Shown here: positions 53,876 to 62,993 of the stretch, piece by piece
How positions within the stretch are numbered: the first letter of the stretch is position 1
How the letters are laid out: each line of letters starts with the position of its first letter
Made by a program: the position numbers and the translations under genes
Notes under the pieces: generated by a model
Seen by the model: the letters and a program-made list of their open reading frames with translations, nothing else
Database searches by the model: none
What the model was told of the DNA's origin: nothing
Assembly: GCF_900290235.1 (NCBI RefSeq)
Contig: NZ_OLMK01000068.1
Span: 1 to 64,000 of the forward strand
Source: Streptomyces sp. MA5143a
Lineage (GTDB): Bacteria > Actinomycetota > Actinomycetes > Streptomycetales > Streptomycetaceae
Reading direction: 5' to 3'
Length of the DNA: 64,000 nucleotides

Positions 53876-54559
53876 GTGACCGACATCGCCATGCTGCCCG
53901 AGTCCTGGCGCGGGGTCCTGGGGGACGAGCTGCAGCAGCCCTACTTCAAGGAACTCACCGAGTTCGTCGAGGAGGAGCGAGCCAAGGGTCCCGTCTACCC
54001 CCCGCGCGAGGAGGTCTTCGCCGCCCTCGACGCCACGCCGTACGAGCGGGTGAAGGTGCTCGTCCTCGGCCAGGACCCCTACCACGGCGAGGGCCAGGGC
54101 CACGGCCTGTGCTTCTCCGTGCGGCCGGGTGTGAAGACCCCGCCCTCCCTGCGGAACATCTACAAGGAGATGCAGGCCGAGCTGGGCACCCCGATCCCGG
54201 ACAACGGCTATCTGATGCCGTGGGCCGAGCAGGGCGTGCTCCTGCTGAACGCGGTGCTCACGGTCCGTGCCGGTGAGGCCAACTCCCACAAGGGCAAGGG
54301 CTGGGAGAAGTTCACCGACGCCGTGATCCGCGCCGTCGCCGACCGACCGGACCCGGCCGTCTTCGTGCTCTGGGGCAACTACGCGCAGAAGAAGCTCCCG
54401 CTGATCGACGAGGAGCGCCACATCGTGGTGAAGGGCGCGCACCCCTCGCCGCTGTCGGCCAAGAAGTTCTTCGGCTCCCGCCCGTTCACCCAGATCAACG
54501 ACGCCATCGCCCGGCAGGGCCACGAGCCGATCGACTGGACCGTCCCCGACCTCGGCTGA
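53876..54559 (+). CDS. ung: Uracil-DNA glycosylase (family 1)
   Basis: A 227-aa DNA repair enzyme that excises uracil. Water-activating motif LVLGQDPYHGEGQGHG (catalytic Asp in GQDPYH) at about residues 61-76, FSVRPGVKTPPSLRNIYKE, LLLNAVLTVRAGEANSH and the DNA-intercalation/His motif AHPSPLSAKKFFGSRPF are all intact. Length is normal. The start is GTG 53876 with GGAGGAAG at about 53862-53869. Confidence 0.96.
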   Translation: MTDIAMLPESWRGVLGDELQQPYFKELTEFVEEERAKGPVYPPREEVFAALDATPYERVKVLVLGQDPYHGEGQGHGLCFSVRPGVKTPPSLRNIYKEMQAELGTPIPDNGYLMPWAEQGVLLLNAVLTVRAGEANSHKGKGWEKFTDAVIRAVADRPDPAVFVLWGNYAQKKLPLIDEERHIVVKGAHPSPLSAKKFFGSRPFTQINDAIARQGHEPIDWTVPDLG

Positions 54560-54703
54560 CCCCCACCGGCACTCCGGCGGTCACCCGCCCGTCCTCCGTA
54601 CGGCCGCCGGGCCGCCCCCGCGGCCGTACGGAGCCGCCTGACCGGGATTGTCAGTGCCTGCGGCTAGCGTCGGCGGGGACAGGCGGGAGCGGGGGCGACG
54701 AGT

Positions 54704-55237
54704 GTGGAGGACACCGTGGAGCGACAGGAGCAGGCGGCGCCGGACGCCATGATGACCCGCATCGGGCAGACGGTCATGCTGCACCACGGCGGGGACCGCG
54801 AGGAGGCCCGGGACCGCTTCTCGAAGCTGTGGGAGGAGATCGGCGAGGACGGCGATCCGTTCCACCGCTGCACACTGGCGCACTACATGGCGGACACCCA
54901 GGACGACCCGGTCGACGAACTGGCGTGGGACCTCAGGGCCCTGTCGGCGGCGGACGAGCTGACCGACGAGCGGGTGGCGCGACACCACGAGGGCCTCGCG
55001 GTGCGCGGCTTCTACCCCTCGCTGCACCTCAACCTCGCCGCCGACTACGCCAAGCTCGGCCGCCCCGAGGCCGCCCGCAGCCATCTGGCCCTCGCCCGGG
55101 GCACCCTGGGCGCGCTGGCGGACGACGGCTACGGCGACGGCATCCGGGTCGCCCTCGCCCGGTTGGAGTCCCGCCTCGACGAGGAGAGCCCGGCCACCGG
55201 GGGAGAGACGCCGGGGCCGCCCAGACAGCGGCCGTAG
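54704..55237 (+). CDS. Tetratricopeptide-like hypothetical protein
   Basis: A 177-aa soluble all-helical protein conserved in Streptomyces. RFSKLWEEIGEDGDPFHRCT, LAHYMADTQDDPVDELAWDL and SLHLNLAADYAKLGRPEAAR then SHLALARG look like degenerate TPR helices, suggesting protein-protein contacts. Function is unknown. GTG 54704 is used; ATG 54749/54752 (MMTRIGQTVMLHHGG) could be the true start and would keep the conserved part. Confidence 0.72.
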   Translation: MEDTVERQEQAAPDAMMTRIGQTVMLHHGGDREEARDRFSKLWEEIGEDGDPFHRCTLAHYMADTQDDPVDELAWDLRALSAADELTDERVARHHEGLAVRGFYPSLHLNLAADYAKLGRPEAARSHLALARGTLGALADDGYGDGIRVALARLESRLDEESPATGGETPGPPRQRP

Positions 55238-55250
55238 GGTCTGCGCCCTC

Positions 55251-55748
55251 TCACCGGCCGTAGACGTCCTTGCAGATGACCGCCTGGGGAGTGTCCTTGC
55301 CCCAGCCGCCGTACTTGTGGCCGAGGGCGCACACGTCGCCGTTCCTCGGGGGATCCGTCGGGATCGTCTCCGGAATCCGGGGGATCTCGACATGGGGCTG
55401 CGACCTCGGCGGCGGGGCGGGGCGCCGTGGTGGGGCGGGTCGTTCCCGGCGGGCAGCCGGTGCCGTGGGCGCGGATCCGGCGGCGGGGGCCGACGTGGCG
55501 GCGGGCCTCGGCGCCGGTGAGGACGCGCCCGGCGTGGGGCGACGCGGGGGGCCGATCAGTTCCAGCGCTTCCCGCGCCGGGGCCTGCACGATCTGCGTCT
55601 CGGTGGTGCCGTCGGGCCGTGGCTCCGACGACTGGGACGGAGTGGGCGGTGTTCCGGGCGGGGGCGGGCGGTGCGTGGTCACGCAGCCGGTGAGAGCCGA
55701 GACGGCCACGGTGACCAGGAGCGTTGCGGTGGTGGTCGGTCGATGCAC
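55251..55748 (-). CDS. Proline-rich lipoprotein, hypothetical
   Basis: A 165-aa putative lipoprotein. MHRPTTTATLLVTVAVSA then LTGC is a short signal with lipobox. About 100 residues of Pro/Ala/Arg/Thr-rich linker follow, and a small conserved C-terminal module (RNGDVCALGHKYGGWGKDTP, QAVICKDVYGR) with two cysteines able to form a disulfide. The C-terminal module recurs in other Streptomyces lipoproteins. The start is uncertain: GTG 55748 gives a good signal peptide, whereas GTG 55811 adds a basic leader. Confidence 0.65.
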   Translation of the reverse strand: MHRPTTTATLLVTVAVSALTGCVTTHRPPPPGTPPTPSQSSEPRPDGTTETQIVQAPAREALELIGPPRRPTPGASSPAPRPAATSAPAAGSAPTAPAARRERPAPPRRPAPPPRSQPHVEIPRIPETIPTDPPRNGDVCALGHKYGGWGKDTPQAVICKDVYGR

Positions 55749-55968
55749 CCACGCAACTCTGCTGGTTCCGCGCCGCTTTCGGGAGGGGAGCGGCAGAGGA
55801 TGCCCCCACACGGGTGACCCCCCGGGCCCCGTTGCGACGCCGGCCTTCCACGTACAGGGGACCGCCGAGCCCATACATCCAGCCGTTGTCCTCCGCTCCG
55901 CGCCCAGCGGCCTCGTAGTCTCTCCCCCCGCCGACCCTGATGGACTGGCGCCCCGCGGCCCCGTCGCC

Positions 55969-56481
55969 TCAGTGACCCGTCGTCCCGTCGATCCGTTCGC
56001 GCAGGAGGTCGGCGTGGCCGTTGTGGCGGGCGTACTCCTCGATCATGTGGGTGTAGATCCACCGGAGGCTGGGGGGCTCGCCCTTGCGTCCGTGGGCCGA
56101 CCTGGCGATGTCGTCCAGGGCGGCGCGCCCGGCGTTGCGGCGGGCGACCGCGATCTCGTCCTGCCAGACGCGGTACGCCTCCTCCCACGTGTCCCGTTCG
56201 GTGAGGTGGAACTCGCCGTCCCGGTCCTCGTCACTGAAGTAGATCGGCCCCTGGTCGTCACCGGCGAGCACCTTGCGGAACCAGATGCGCTCCACCTCCG
56301 CCATGTGCCGGACGAGCCCCATGAGGGACAGCTCGGAGGGCGGCACCGAGGCGAGTCGCAACCGGGCGTCGTCCAGCCCCTGGCACTTGAGCGCGAGGGT
56401 CTCCCGGTGATGGTCGAGCCATCCCTCCAGCATGTCCCGTTCACCGGCGGTCACGGAGGGCTCGGTGCGCTGCGATGTCAT
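55969..56481 (-). CDS. DinB/DUF664 family protein
   Basis: A 170-aa four-helix-bundle protein of the DinB superfamily, DUF664 branch. LSLMGLVRHMAEVERIWFRK carries the first metal-type His, and WIYTHMIEEYARHNGHADLL carries the others. Some relatives are mycothiol-dependent transferases or maleylpyruvate isomerases, so a thiol-dependent detoxification role is plausible but unproven. ATG 56481 gives the natural start. It is divergent from the Gfo/Idh/MocA gene with an 79-bp gap that must hold both promoters. Confidence 0.83.
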   Translation of the reverse strand: MTSQRTEPSVTAGERDMLEGWLDHHRETLALKCQGLDDARLRLASVPPSELSLMGLVRHMAEVERIWFRKVLAGDDQGPIYFSDEDRDGEFHLTERDTWEEAYRVWQDEIAVARRNAGRAALDDIARSAHGRKGEPPSLRWIYTHMIEEYARHNGHADLLRERIDGTTGH

Positions 56482-56560
56482 GCACGCATCCTCGCCCATC
56501 CGGGCCTCGCACGGCCACGCATATGCTGGGGCCTCGGCACACCGTGGACGGGAGACCCCT

Positions 56561-57478
56561 GTGAAGGTCGGCTGCATCGGGCTCGGCGACATCGCGCGGA
56601 AGGCGTATCTGCCGGTGCTCGGCACCCAGCCGGGCGTCGAACTGCACCTACAGACGCGGACGCCCGCCACGCTCAGCAGCGTCGCCGACAGCCTGCATCT
56701 CCCGCCGGGACGACGCCACGCCGACCTCGACGCGCTGCTCGCCCAGGACCTCGACGCCGCCTTCGTGCACGCACCGACCGGCGCCCATCCCGAGATCGTG
56801 ACCCGGCTGCTGGAGGCGGGCGTCCCCACGTACGTGGACAAGCCGCTCGCCTATGAACTCGCCGAGTCCGAGCGTCTGGTGCGGCTCGCCGAGGAGCGGA
56901 ACGTGGGTCTCGCCGTCGGCTTCAACCGGCGGTACGCGCCCGGATACACCCAGTGCGCCGACCATCCGCGCGAGCTGATCCTGATGCAGAAGAACCGCAT
57001 CGGACTGCCCGAGCACCCCCGCACGATGATCCTCGACGACTTCATCCACGTCGTCGACACGCTGCGCTTCCTGGCCCCGGGGGCAGTGGAGGACATGACT
57101 GTGCGCGCCCGGACCGGGAACGGGCTGCTGCACCACATCGTCCTCCAGCTCTCCGGGGACGGCTTCACCGCGCTCGGCGTCATGAACCGCCTCAGCGGCT
57201 CCGCGGAGGAGATCCTGGAGGTCTCCGGGCAGGACACCAAGCGCCAGGTCGTGAACCTCGCCGAGGTCATCGACCACAAGGGGCAGCCGTCCCTGCGGCG
57301 GCGCGGGGACTGGGTGCCGGTGGCCCGGCAGCGCGGCATCGAACAGGCGGTGCTCACCTTCCTCGACGCCGTCCGGGCCGGCAAGGTGCTCAGCGCACGG
57401 GACGCGCTCGCGACGCACGAGATGTGCGAGCGGGTCGTACGGGAGGTGGAGGAGCGCTCCCGTCCCGGTCGCTCTTAG
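56561..57478 (+). CDS. Gfo/Idh/MocA family oxidoreductase
   Basis: A 305-aa NAD(P)-dependent dehydrogenase. The Rossmann start is VGCIGLGDIARKAYLPVLG, the nicotinamide-side motif is VPTYVDKPLAYELAE (the usual EKP is DKP), and the active-site His region is in LDDFIHVVDTLRF. Such enzymes act on sugars, inositols or related polyols; the substrate is unknown. GTG 56561 has GGGAGA at 56550-56555. The 3' end runs 89 nt into the convergent apolipoprotein acyltransferase gene. Confidence 0.87.
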   Translation: MKVGCIGLGDIARKAYLPVLGTQPGVELHLQTRTPATLSSVADSLHLPPGRRHADLDALLAQDLDAAFVHAPTGAHPEIVTRLLEAGVPTYVDKPLAYELAESERLVRLAEERNVGLAVGFNRRYAPGYTQCADHPRELILMQKNRIGLPEHPRTMILDDFIHVVDTLRFLAPGAVEDMTVRARTGNGLLHHIVLQLSGDGFTALGVMNRLSGSAEEILEVSGQDTKRQVVNLAEVIDHKGQPSLRRRGDWVPVARQRGIEQAVLTFLDAVRAGKVLSARDALATHEMCERVVREVEERSRPGRS

Positions 57479-58964
57479 CCCGCACGGTCCGCAGGCCCTC
57501 GAAGGCGCCCCACACCACCAGGACCAGCAGCGCCGCGTGGACCGGCCAGTCGCCGAAGCGGACGTACGGAGTCGTACCGCTCGCCGTCGGCACGTCGTAC
57601 ACGGCGGAGGTGCTCTCGTCGGTGCCGAGCCAGGAGCCGACGCGTTCGCCGCTCGGGCCGTAGACGGCGGAGACACCGGTGAGAGTCGCGTGCACCATCG
57701 GGCGACCCGTCTCCGCGGCCCGCAGCGCGGCCAGTGAGGCGTGCTGCTCCGGCGCCCAGCTCTGCTGGAACGTGGAGGTGGCCGACTGGGCGAGCAGCAC
57801 CTCGGCGCCCTCGTCGACGAGATGGCGGCTCATGTCGGGGAACGCGCTTTCGAAGCAGATCATCGGTCCGACGCGCAGCCCCTTGCCGACGTCCATCACC
57901 ACCTGCTCGGTGCCACGCCTGCGGTCCTCGCCGGCCGCCTCGCCGACGGAGGTCGCCCAGCCGAGCAGGGTGCGCGCCGGGACGTACTCGCCGAAGGGGA
58001 CCAGCCGCATCTTGTCGTAGCGGTCGCCGGTCGGGCCGTCGGGGCCGACGAGCACCGAGCTCTTGTAGATGCCGGGGCGGTCCGAACGGTGGGCGTCCAC
58101 GTTGACCAGGATGTCCGCGCCCGTCGCGCGGGACAGCGCGGCGATGCGGTCGGCGAGGTCGGGACGCTCGACCAGGTCGTAGCCGACACTGCTCTCGCCC
58201 CACACGATGAGATCGAGGTCCTGATCCGCGAGACGCCGGGTCAGCGTCTCCTCCCTCGTGAACCGGTTCTCGGGGCCGTCGGTGACCCCGGGCTGGACGA
58301 CGGCGATCCGTACCCGGCCGTCCACGTCGGGGCGCGGTGACCACACCCACGCGGCGGACGTCACGGTGGCCGTCGCGACGAGGCCCGCGACGGCGGGGAC
58401 CCGCGCCCGCCGTACCGCGACGAGGACGGCGACCGCGACGTTCACTGCGACCACGAGGAAGCTGAGCAGCCACACCCCGCCGACCGAGGCCAGCCGCAGT
58501 GCGGCCTCCACCTGCCACTGGCTGGACCCCAGCAGCCCCCAGGGTCCGCCGAGCCCCTGCCAGGACCGGACGAGCTCGATCGCCAGCCAGCCCGACGGCA
58601 CGACCAGCAGGGCGGCGGCGACCCGCCGGGACGGGGGAGCGCCCGCCAGGAGACGGTGCACCAGCCAGCCCCAGGGCGCCCAGAGCGTCCCGAGCAGGGC
58701 GGCTATGACGAAGGTGAAGACATGCAGGTTCGGCAGCAGCCAGTGGTGCAGCGCCAGCATGTACCCGAGGCCGCCCAGCCAGCCGTCGTACGCCGCCCGC
58801 CGCGCGGTCGGGGCCGTGCGGACCAGCAGCAGCCAGGGCACCAGGGCCACGTACGCGAACCACCACAGGGCCGGTCCGGGAAACGCGAGCACGGGCAGTG
58901 CCCCGGCTGCGGCGGCGCCGAGACCACGCCGCCATGGGGAGGCCGTCCCTTCGGGCGTCGTCAT
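57390..58964 (-). CDS. lnt: Apolipoprotein N-acyltransferase
   Basis: A 524-aa membrane enzyme that N-acylates the lipobox cysteine of lipoproteins. About seven membrane helices precede a nitrilase-type domain with the full triad: Glu in VWGESSVGYD (about 265), Lys in DKMRLVPFGEYVPARTL (about 335) and Cys in GPMICFESAFPDMSRHL (about 390). Streptomyces commonly has two lnt genes; the position suggests the SCO1336 (lnt1) orthologue. ATG 58964 has GGAGG just upstream. It overlaps the convergent Gfo/Idh/MocA gene by 89 nt at the 3' ends. The charged, Pro-rich C-terminal tail lies in the overlap. Confidence 0.92.
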   Translation of the reverse strand: MTTPEGTASPWRRGLGAAAAGALPVLAFPGPALWWFAYVALVPWLLLVRTAPTARRAAYDGWLGGLGYMLALHHWLLPNLHVFTFVIAALLGTLWAPWGWLVHRLLAGAPPSRRVAAALLVVPSGWLAIELVRSWQGLGGPWGLLGSSQWQVEAALRLASVGGVWLLSFLVVAVNVAVAVLVAVRRARVPAVAGLVATATVTSAAWVWSPRPDVDGRVRIAVVQPGVTDGPENRFTREETLTRRLADQDLDLIVWGESSVGYDLVERPDLADRIAALSRATGADILVNVDAHRSDRPGIYKSSVLVGPDGPTGDRYDKMRLVPFGEYVPARTLLGWATSVGEAAGEDRRRGTEQVVMDVGKGLRVGPMICFESAFPDMSRHLVDEGAEVLLAQSATSTFQQSWAPEQHASLAALRAAETGRPMVHATLTGVSAVYGPSGERVGSWLGTDESTSAVYDVPTASGTTPYVRFGDWPVHAALLVLVVWGAFEGLRTVRAKSDRDGSAPPPPVRPARTSRASRARPVR

Positions 58965-59266
58965 CCAGCGCCTCCCTCCCCGGTGATGGGTGTCTTCCAG
59001 TGTGCGCCCCCGAGACGATCTCCGACAGAGGGCGTGGGGAGGGACGGGCGTGACGGGAGGGTATGCCAGGGCAGGCGGGGCAGGCGGGGCAGGCGGGGCA
59101 GGCGGGGCAGGCGGGGGCAGCGGTGGCGCTGGTATCGGGTGGTCGGGGCAGCGGTGGCCCCCGGGCGGGCGCGGGTGGCGATGGCGCGAGGTCGGGCCGG
59201 GGTGGCAGTGGCGCGGGGGCGGTGGTGGCGCGTGGCAGGCCGGACGGCAGGGGCCGGGGTGTGGGG
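58965..59266. repeat. Low-complexity intergenic region with 9-bp tandem repeat
   Basis: GCAGGCGGG is repeated five times head-to-tail at 59071-59115, followed by related G-rich triplets to about 59240. Minus-strand frames across it give Pro-Ala-Cys repeats and are not genes. The promoter of lnt must lie near 58990-59030. Confidence 0.75.
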
Positions 59267-59761
59267 TCAGGCCGGGTGGGGGTGGTGGTCGGAGGGGAGG
59301 CCCTCGGGAGTGCGGCGCCACTTCTCCCGGACCACGACCTCGCTGAGCCGCCAGCCGTCGTCCGTGCGGACCAGGCCGAACGTGTAGCGGCCGCCACAGA
59401 CGAAGTCGGGCGCGGTGGATCCGCCGTCGTGACCGGCGAAGCGCATGGGGTTGATGTAGTCGGCCTGGACCTCGGCGGTGTCACCGATGTCGTGCTCCAG
59501 GTACCCGAACCGCACCCGCCGGTTGACGATCAGATGCTGGCGCATGGGGAACAGCTCCATGCTGCGGGCCAGCCAGTCGGCGACCTGCGCGGCGTCGCCC
59601 TCGATGCCGCCCGCCGAGCGGTAGTCGGCGCGGCCGCCCGGGGCGAACAGCCCCCGGTAAGCCGTCCAGTCGCCGTCGTCCACCGCCACCGCGTACTCGG
59701 TGATCAGGCCGTCGACGGCGAGCCGGTCCATCACGGTCGCGAGCTCCACACGCTGCGTCAT
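59267..59761 (-). CDS. SnoaL/NTF2-like nuclear transport factor family protein
   Basis: A 164-aa single-domain alpha+beta cone fold protein of the SnoaL_4 type. DRLAVDGLITEYAVAVDDGD then WTAYRGLFAPGGRADYRSAG is the canonical N-terminal half, and HLIVNRRVRFGYLEHDIGDT and YTFGLVRTDDGWRLSEVVVR the sheet. Relatives include polyketide cyclases, limonene-epoxide hydrolase-like and aromatic-ring-dioxygenase beta-like proteins; the activity is unknown. ATG 59761 is the start that begins the fold. Confidence 0.83.
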   Translation of the reverse strand: MTQRVELATVMDRLAVDGLITEYAVAVDDGDWTAYRGLFAPGGRADYRSAGGIEGDAAQVADWLARSMELFPMRQHLIVNRRVRFGYLEHDIGDTAEVQADYINPMRFAGHDGGSTAPDFVCGGRYTFGLVRTDDGWRLSEVVVREKWRRTPEGLPSDHHPHPA

Positions 59762-59915
59762 CGGTTCAGTCTTGGGGCAGGGGGCGCGACACGCCAAGGG
59801 GCGTGCGGTGACGACATACGACCGGTTGATATTAGGTGGCCCCCGGAGCCCGTGGTGATCGAATCTTGCTCCCGTGAAGGAAAGTGAGCGAGAACGACGA
59901 GAACGAACAGCGGAC

Positions 59916-60509
59916 ATGACCGAGCCCCGATTCCAGGTCCGCGCCCGCCACACGGCGGACACGATCACCGTGTACCAGGCCTACCGGCCCGGGATCGGCG
60001 GCCCGGCCGCCCGCGACGGCCGTTTCCCGGCCGAGTGGAAGCGGGACCGGATGACGTGGATCAAGCCCTCGTTCCTCTGGATGATGTACCGCTGCGGATG
60101 GGGTCTGAAGGAGGGCCAGGAGACGGTGCTCGCCGTCGAGATCCGCCGTGAGGGCTTCGAGTGGGCGCTGCGCCACTCCTGCCTGTCGCACTACGTCCCG
60201 GAGCTGTACGAGAGCCGGGCCGCCTGGCAGCAGGAGCTGCGCCGGTCGCCCGCCCGGGTGCAATGGGACCCCGAGCGCGGTCTGCAGCTGAACCCGCTGC
60301 CGCACCGCTCGTTGCGGCTGGGCCTGGCGGGTGAGGCGGCGGCCCGGTACGCCGACGAGTGGATCGTCGGGATCGAGGACGTGACCCCACTCGCCCGGCA
60401 GGTGCACGGCCTCGTCCGCGCGGGCGAGCTGGAACGGGCGGCGGAGCTGCTGCCCGAGGAGCGACCGTACCCGCTCGACGACACCATGCCGGCGCATCTG
60501 CGCGGCTGA
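59916..60509 (+). CDS. DUF4291 family protein
   Basis: A 197-aa protein. FQVRARHTADTITVYQAYRP opens it, and RFPAEWKRDRMTWIKPSFLW then MMYRCGWG is the DUF4291 signature, followed by VLAVEIRREGFEWALRHSCL. No catalytic chemistry is established for this family. ATG 59916 (MTEPRFQVR) is preferred; GTG 59874 would add 14 highly charged residues (ESERERRERT). It is divergent from the SnoaL-like gene. Confidence 0.8.
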   Translation: MTEPRFQVRARHTADTITVYQAYRPGIGGPAARDGRFPAEWKRDRMTWIKPSFLWMMYRCGWGLKEGQETVLAVEIRREGFEWALRHSCLSHYVPELYESRAAWQQELRRSPARVQWDPERGLQLNPLPHRSLRLGLAGEAAARYADEWIVGIEDVTPLARQVHGLVRAGELERAAELLPEERPYPLDDTMPAHLRG

Positions 60510-60814
60510 GACGTACGGGCCGGGCGGGCCGTACAGGTCGAGCGGGCTGAAGGGCCGTGCGGGCCGATGGGCCGTGCGGGCCGCCGGTGCCAGCGGTAAC
60601 GGCGGTGGTGGCGGCCGAGGAGGACGCGGACCGCGTTCTCGTGGATCGTGCGCAGCCGCGCCGGCAGGGCGGGGTCCGACGTCCTGTTCACCTGCGTCGT
60701 GATCGAGAAGGTGATCGACTTCCGCCCGTCGGGCGTCGGCCGGTTCGGAGTCGCCCTCGGTCCAGCGGCGCTGCTCCTCGCGTACAGCCGGGGGCGGTCG
60801 GTTCACCGGCGGCG

Positions 60815-60912
60815 TAGGGCCTGTCGTCTGGATCATGCCTGGGCCGCGGGGCTCACCGGCAGCCATTGGTGCCCGTAGCCCGAAGTCCGCATGATCCAAA
60901 CGACAGACCCTA
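60815..60912. mobile_element. 94-bp MITE with 22-bp terminal inverted repeats and TA target duplication
   Basis: GGGCCTGTCGTCTGGATCAT (60817-60836, stem to 60838) matches the reverse complement of 60889-60910 with two mismatches in 22. The dinucleotide TA flanks it on both sides (60815-60816 and 60911-60912). TIR plus TA duplication is the signature of IS630/Tc1-type transposition. There is no coding capacity inside. The remaining bases 60510-60978 contain no supportable gene. Confidence 0.8.
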
Positions 60913-60978
60913 GGCGCGGATGAACCGCGTGCGGATCGGCGGGCCCCGACCCTCCTTCCGGGGCCCGCCGGGGGTGCG

Positions 60979-61941
60979 TCAGTGCCGGGCGAACTGGACC
61001 CGGGTCGGCTGCACGGTGTTCGGCCGCAACGCGATCCCGTCGAGGGTCAGCTGTTCCCCGTAGATGTCGGTGATCCTGATCGCGCCGCCGCAGCCGGCGC
61101 CGTGCTCGGAGAGGAAGTAGTTGTACCCGGTGCGGGCCAGCGCGGTCCAACCGCTGCCGGTGCGCACCTCCAGCCGGGCCAGCGGGTTGCGGTGGCCGAG
61201 GGCCTGGATGCCGCACCAGTACTGGCTGGAGCCGGTCTTGTACCGGATGGAGAGCGTGTCGGAGGAGCCGGGGCTCACCAGGCTCCAGGTGATCGGTATC
61301 TGGCCGCGCGACGGATCGGCGAGCTTGGCGAAGGCCTGGGTGGAGAGGTCGAGCTGGCCGGGCCGGCAGGGGGGCGGGCACTCGTTGGTGATCCGGACCG
61401 TGACGGAGGCGCTGCCCGACCGCACCAGGACGTACGCCCCGCACGCCCTGGACGTCTCGTAGTCGGTGGTGTTCATCGCGGCGATCATCATGTCGTCGCT
61501 CGGGCCGAACGAGCAGGCGCCGTCGCCGTTCCCGGCGTCGTAGAGGGTGGCGATCCCCTGGTAGGTGGTCCTGGGGCGGATGCGTCCCGCCAGGGTCGCC
61601 GTGCCGGACCCGGGCCGGCGGGCGCTCGTGACCTTCGGCTTCGGGGATTTCGCGGTCGGGGTCGGCGACGAGCTGGGGGACCCGCTCGTCGAGGCCGACG
61701 GGCTCGGGGACGGCGAGGACGTACGCCCGGTCGGGGTCGGCCGCTCGCGCGCCGGGGTGTCGGCGGCGGCCGTGGTGGTGACCTTCCTGGCCTCCTCGCC
61801 CTCGGCCCCGCGGCCGGAGCCGAACGCCACGACGAGGGACGCGACGAGGGCGACGGCCGCCACGGCGACGGCGGAGACGAGGGCGGTGCGTCGGCCGGGC
61901 CGGGAGGAGCGGCGCGGTGAGCGGTGTGAACGGGATGCCAC
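60979..61941 (-). CDS. Expansin-like (EXLX1/DPBB) exported protein
   Basis: A 320-aa membrane-anchored or secreted protein. A transmembrane/signal helix lies at about residues 23-45 (TALVSAVAVAAVALVASLVV), then a Ser/Thr/Pro linker of about 60 residues (SPSPSPSASTSGSPSS). The double-psi beta-barrel follows (GIATLYDAGNGDGACSFGP, CPPPCRPGQLDLSTQAFAKL then ADPSRGQIPITW), and a C-terminal expansin-like carbohydrate-binding domain (SQYWCGIQALGHRNPLARLE). Bacterial expansins loosen plant cell walls without hydrolysis, though some act on peptidoglycan. GTG 61941 has AAGGA about 9 nt upstream. Confidence 0.88.
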   Translation of the reverse strand: MASRSHRSPRRSSRPGRRTALVSAVAVAAVALVASLVVAFGSGRGAEGEEARKVTTTAAADTPARERPTPTGRTSSPSPSPSASTSGSPSSSPTPTAKSPKPKVTSARRPGSGTATLAGRIRPRTTYQGIATLYDAGNGDGACSFGPSDDMMIAAMNTTDYETSRACGAYVLVRSGSASVTVRITNECPPPCRPGQLDLSTQAFAKLADPSRGQIPITWSLVSPGSSDTLSIRYKTGSSQYWCGIQALGHRNPLARLEVRTGSGWTALARTGYNYFLSEHGAGCGGAIRITDIYGEQLTLDGIALRPNTVQPTRVQFARH

Positions 61942-62189
61942 GGATGAGTCCTTGCCTGGCTCGGGCGAACGGATGGTACGTGTGGGGCTCCTGTGGGGGG
62001 AGCGCACACCTGATCAGTGGCCGCCGGGTGCGGAAAGGTTGCCGTCACTTTCGCATCAGGTTGGTGGACCGGTCGGGGGGACGAGCGAAAACGGCGTACG
62101 CCCTGGTGGCCGGGCGGTGTTCATAGGATGATCGATCATTCGGCGGGAGAAGCCGAGATACGGAGCCGCCGGGGTACAGGGAGGTCGTT

Positions 62190-62930
62190 ATGTCACGTCC
62201 GGTCACGGTGGTCACGGGGGGAAGCCGCGGCATCGGCGCCGCGACCTGTCTGCGGCTCGCGGCGGACGGCCATGACGTGGTCGTCGGATATGTGAGCGAC
62301 GGCGCCGCCGCCGAGTGGATCGCGACGGGGGTGCGGGCGAACGGCGCCCGGTGCGTCACCGTCAAGGCGGACACGTCCGTCGAGGCCGACGTCGACCGGC
62401 TCTTCGAGACGGCGGCGGAACGGCTCGGCCCGGTCACCGGGCTGGTCAACAACGCCGGTGTGACGGGCCCGTTCGGCAGGCTGGCCGACACCGACCCGGC
62501 CGTGCTGCGGCAGGTGGTGGAGGTCAACCTCCTCGGCGTGCTGCTCTGCGCCCGCCGCGCGGCACGCGCCATGGCCGCCTGGGGCGGCGGAGCCATCGTG
62601 AACGTGTCCTCGGCGGCGGCCACGCTCGGCAGCCCGGGCGAGTACGTCCACTACGCGGCGACCAAGGCCGCGGTCGACACGCTCACGACGGGGCTCGCCA
62701 AGGAGCTCGGGCCCGACAACATCCGGGTCAACGCGGTCGCGCCGGGCGTGATCGACACCGAGATCCACGCGAGGAACGGGGATCCGGAGCGGCCCGAGCG
62801 GATCGCCGCGTCCATTCCGCTGCGGCGTCCGGGACGGGCCGACGAGATCGCGTCTGCCATCGCGTGGCTCATGTCGCCGGAGGCTTCGTACACCACGGGC
62901 GCGGTGCTGCGGGTGGCCGGCGGGCGGTGA
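62190..62930 (+). CDS. SDR family oxidoreductase
   Basis: A 246-aa short-chain dehydrogenase. Cofactor motif VTGGSRGIGAATCLRL (residues 7-22), NNAGVTGPFG, catalytic Ser in NVSSAAATLGSPGEY and Y-x3-K in VHYAATKAAVDTL, ending TGAVLRVAGGR. Substrate unknown; glucose-1-dehydrogenase-like or 3-oxoacyl reductase-like by overall pattern. GGGAGG at about 62179-62184 sets ATG 62190. The divergent gap 61942-62189 holds its promoter and that of the expansin-like gene; no clear boxes were picked out. Confidence 0.9.
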   Translation: MSRPVTVVTGGSRGIGAATCLRLAADGHDVVVGYVSDGAAAEWIATGVRANGARCVTVKADTSVEADVDRLFETAAERLGPVTGLVNNAGVTGPFGRLADTDPAVLRQVVEVNLLGVLLCARRAARAMAAWGGGAIVNVSSAAATLGSPGEYVHYAATKAAVDTLTTGLAKELGPDNIRVNAVAPGVIDTEIHARNGDPERPERIAASIPLRRPGRADEIASAIAWLMSPEASYTTGAVLRVAGGR

Positions 62931-62993
62931 GAGCCGGGGGCTTTCGATCGCCAGTGATGGTGGGGTGTGAACCGACGTATGTCGTACGTCGGG

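Noticed and set aside
59050..59260. Minus-strand coding sequence with Pro-Ala-Cys repeats upstream of lnt
   Set aside because: It is produced by the 9-bp GCAGGCGGG tandem repeat; the lnt start at 58964 with its own SD matches homologues.
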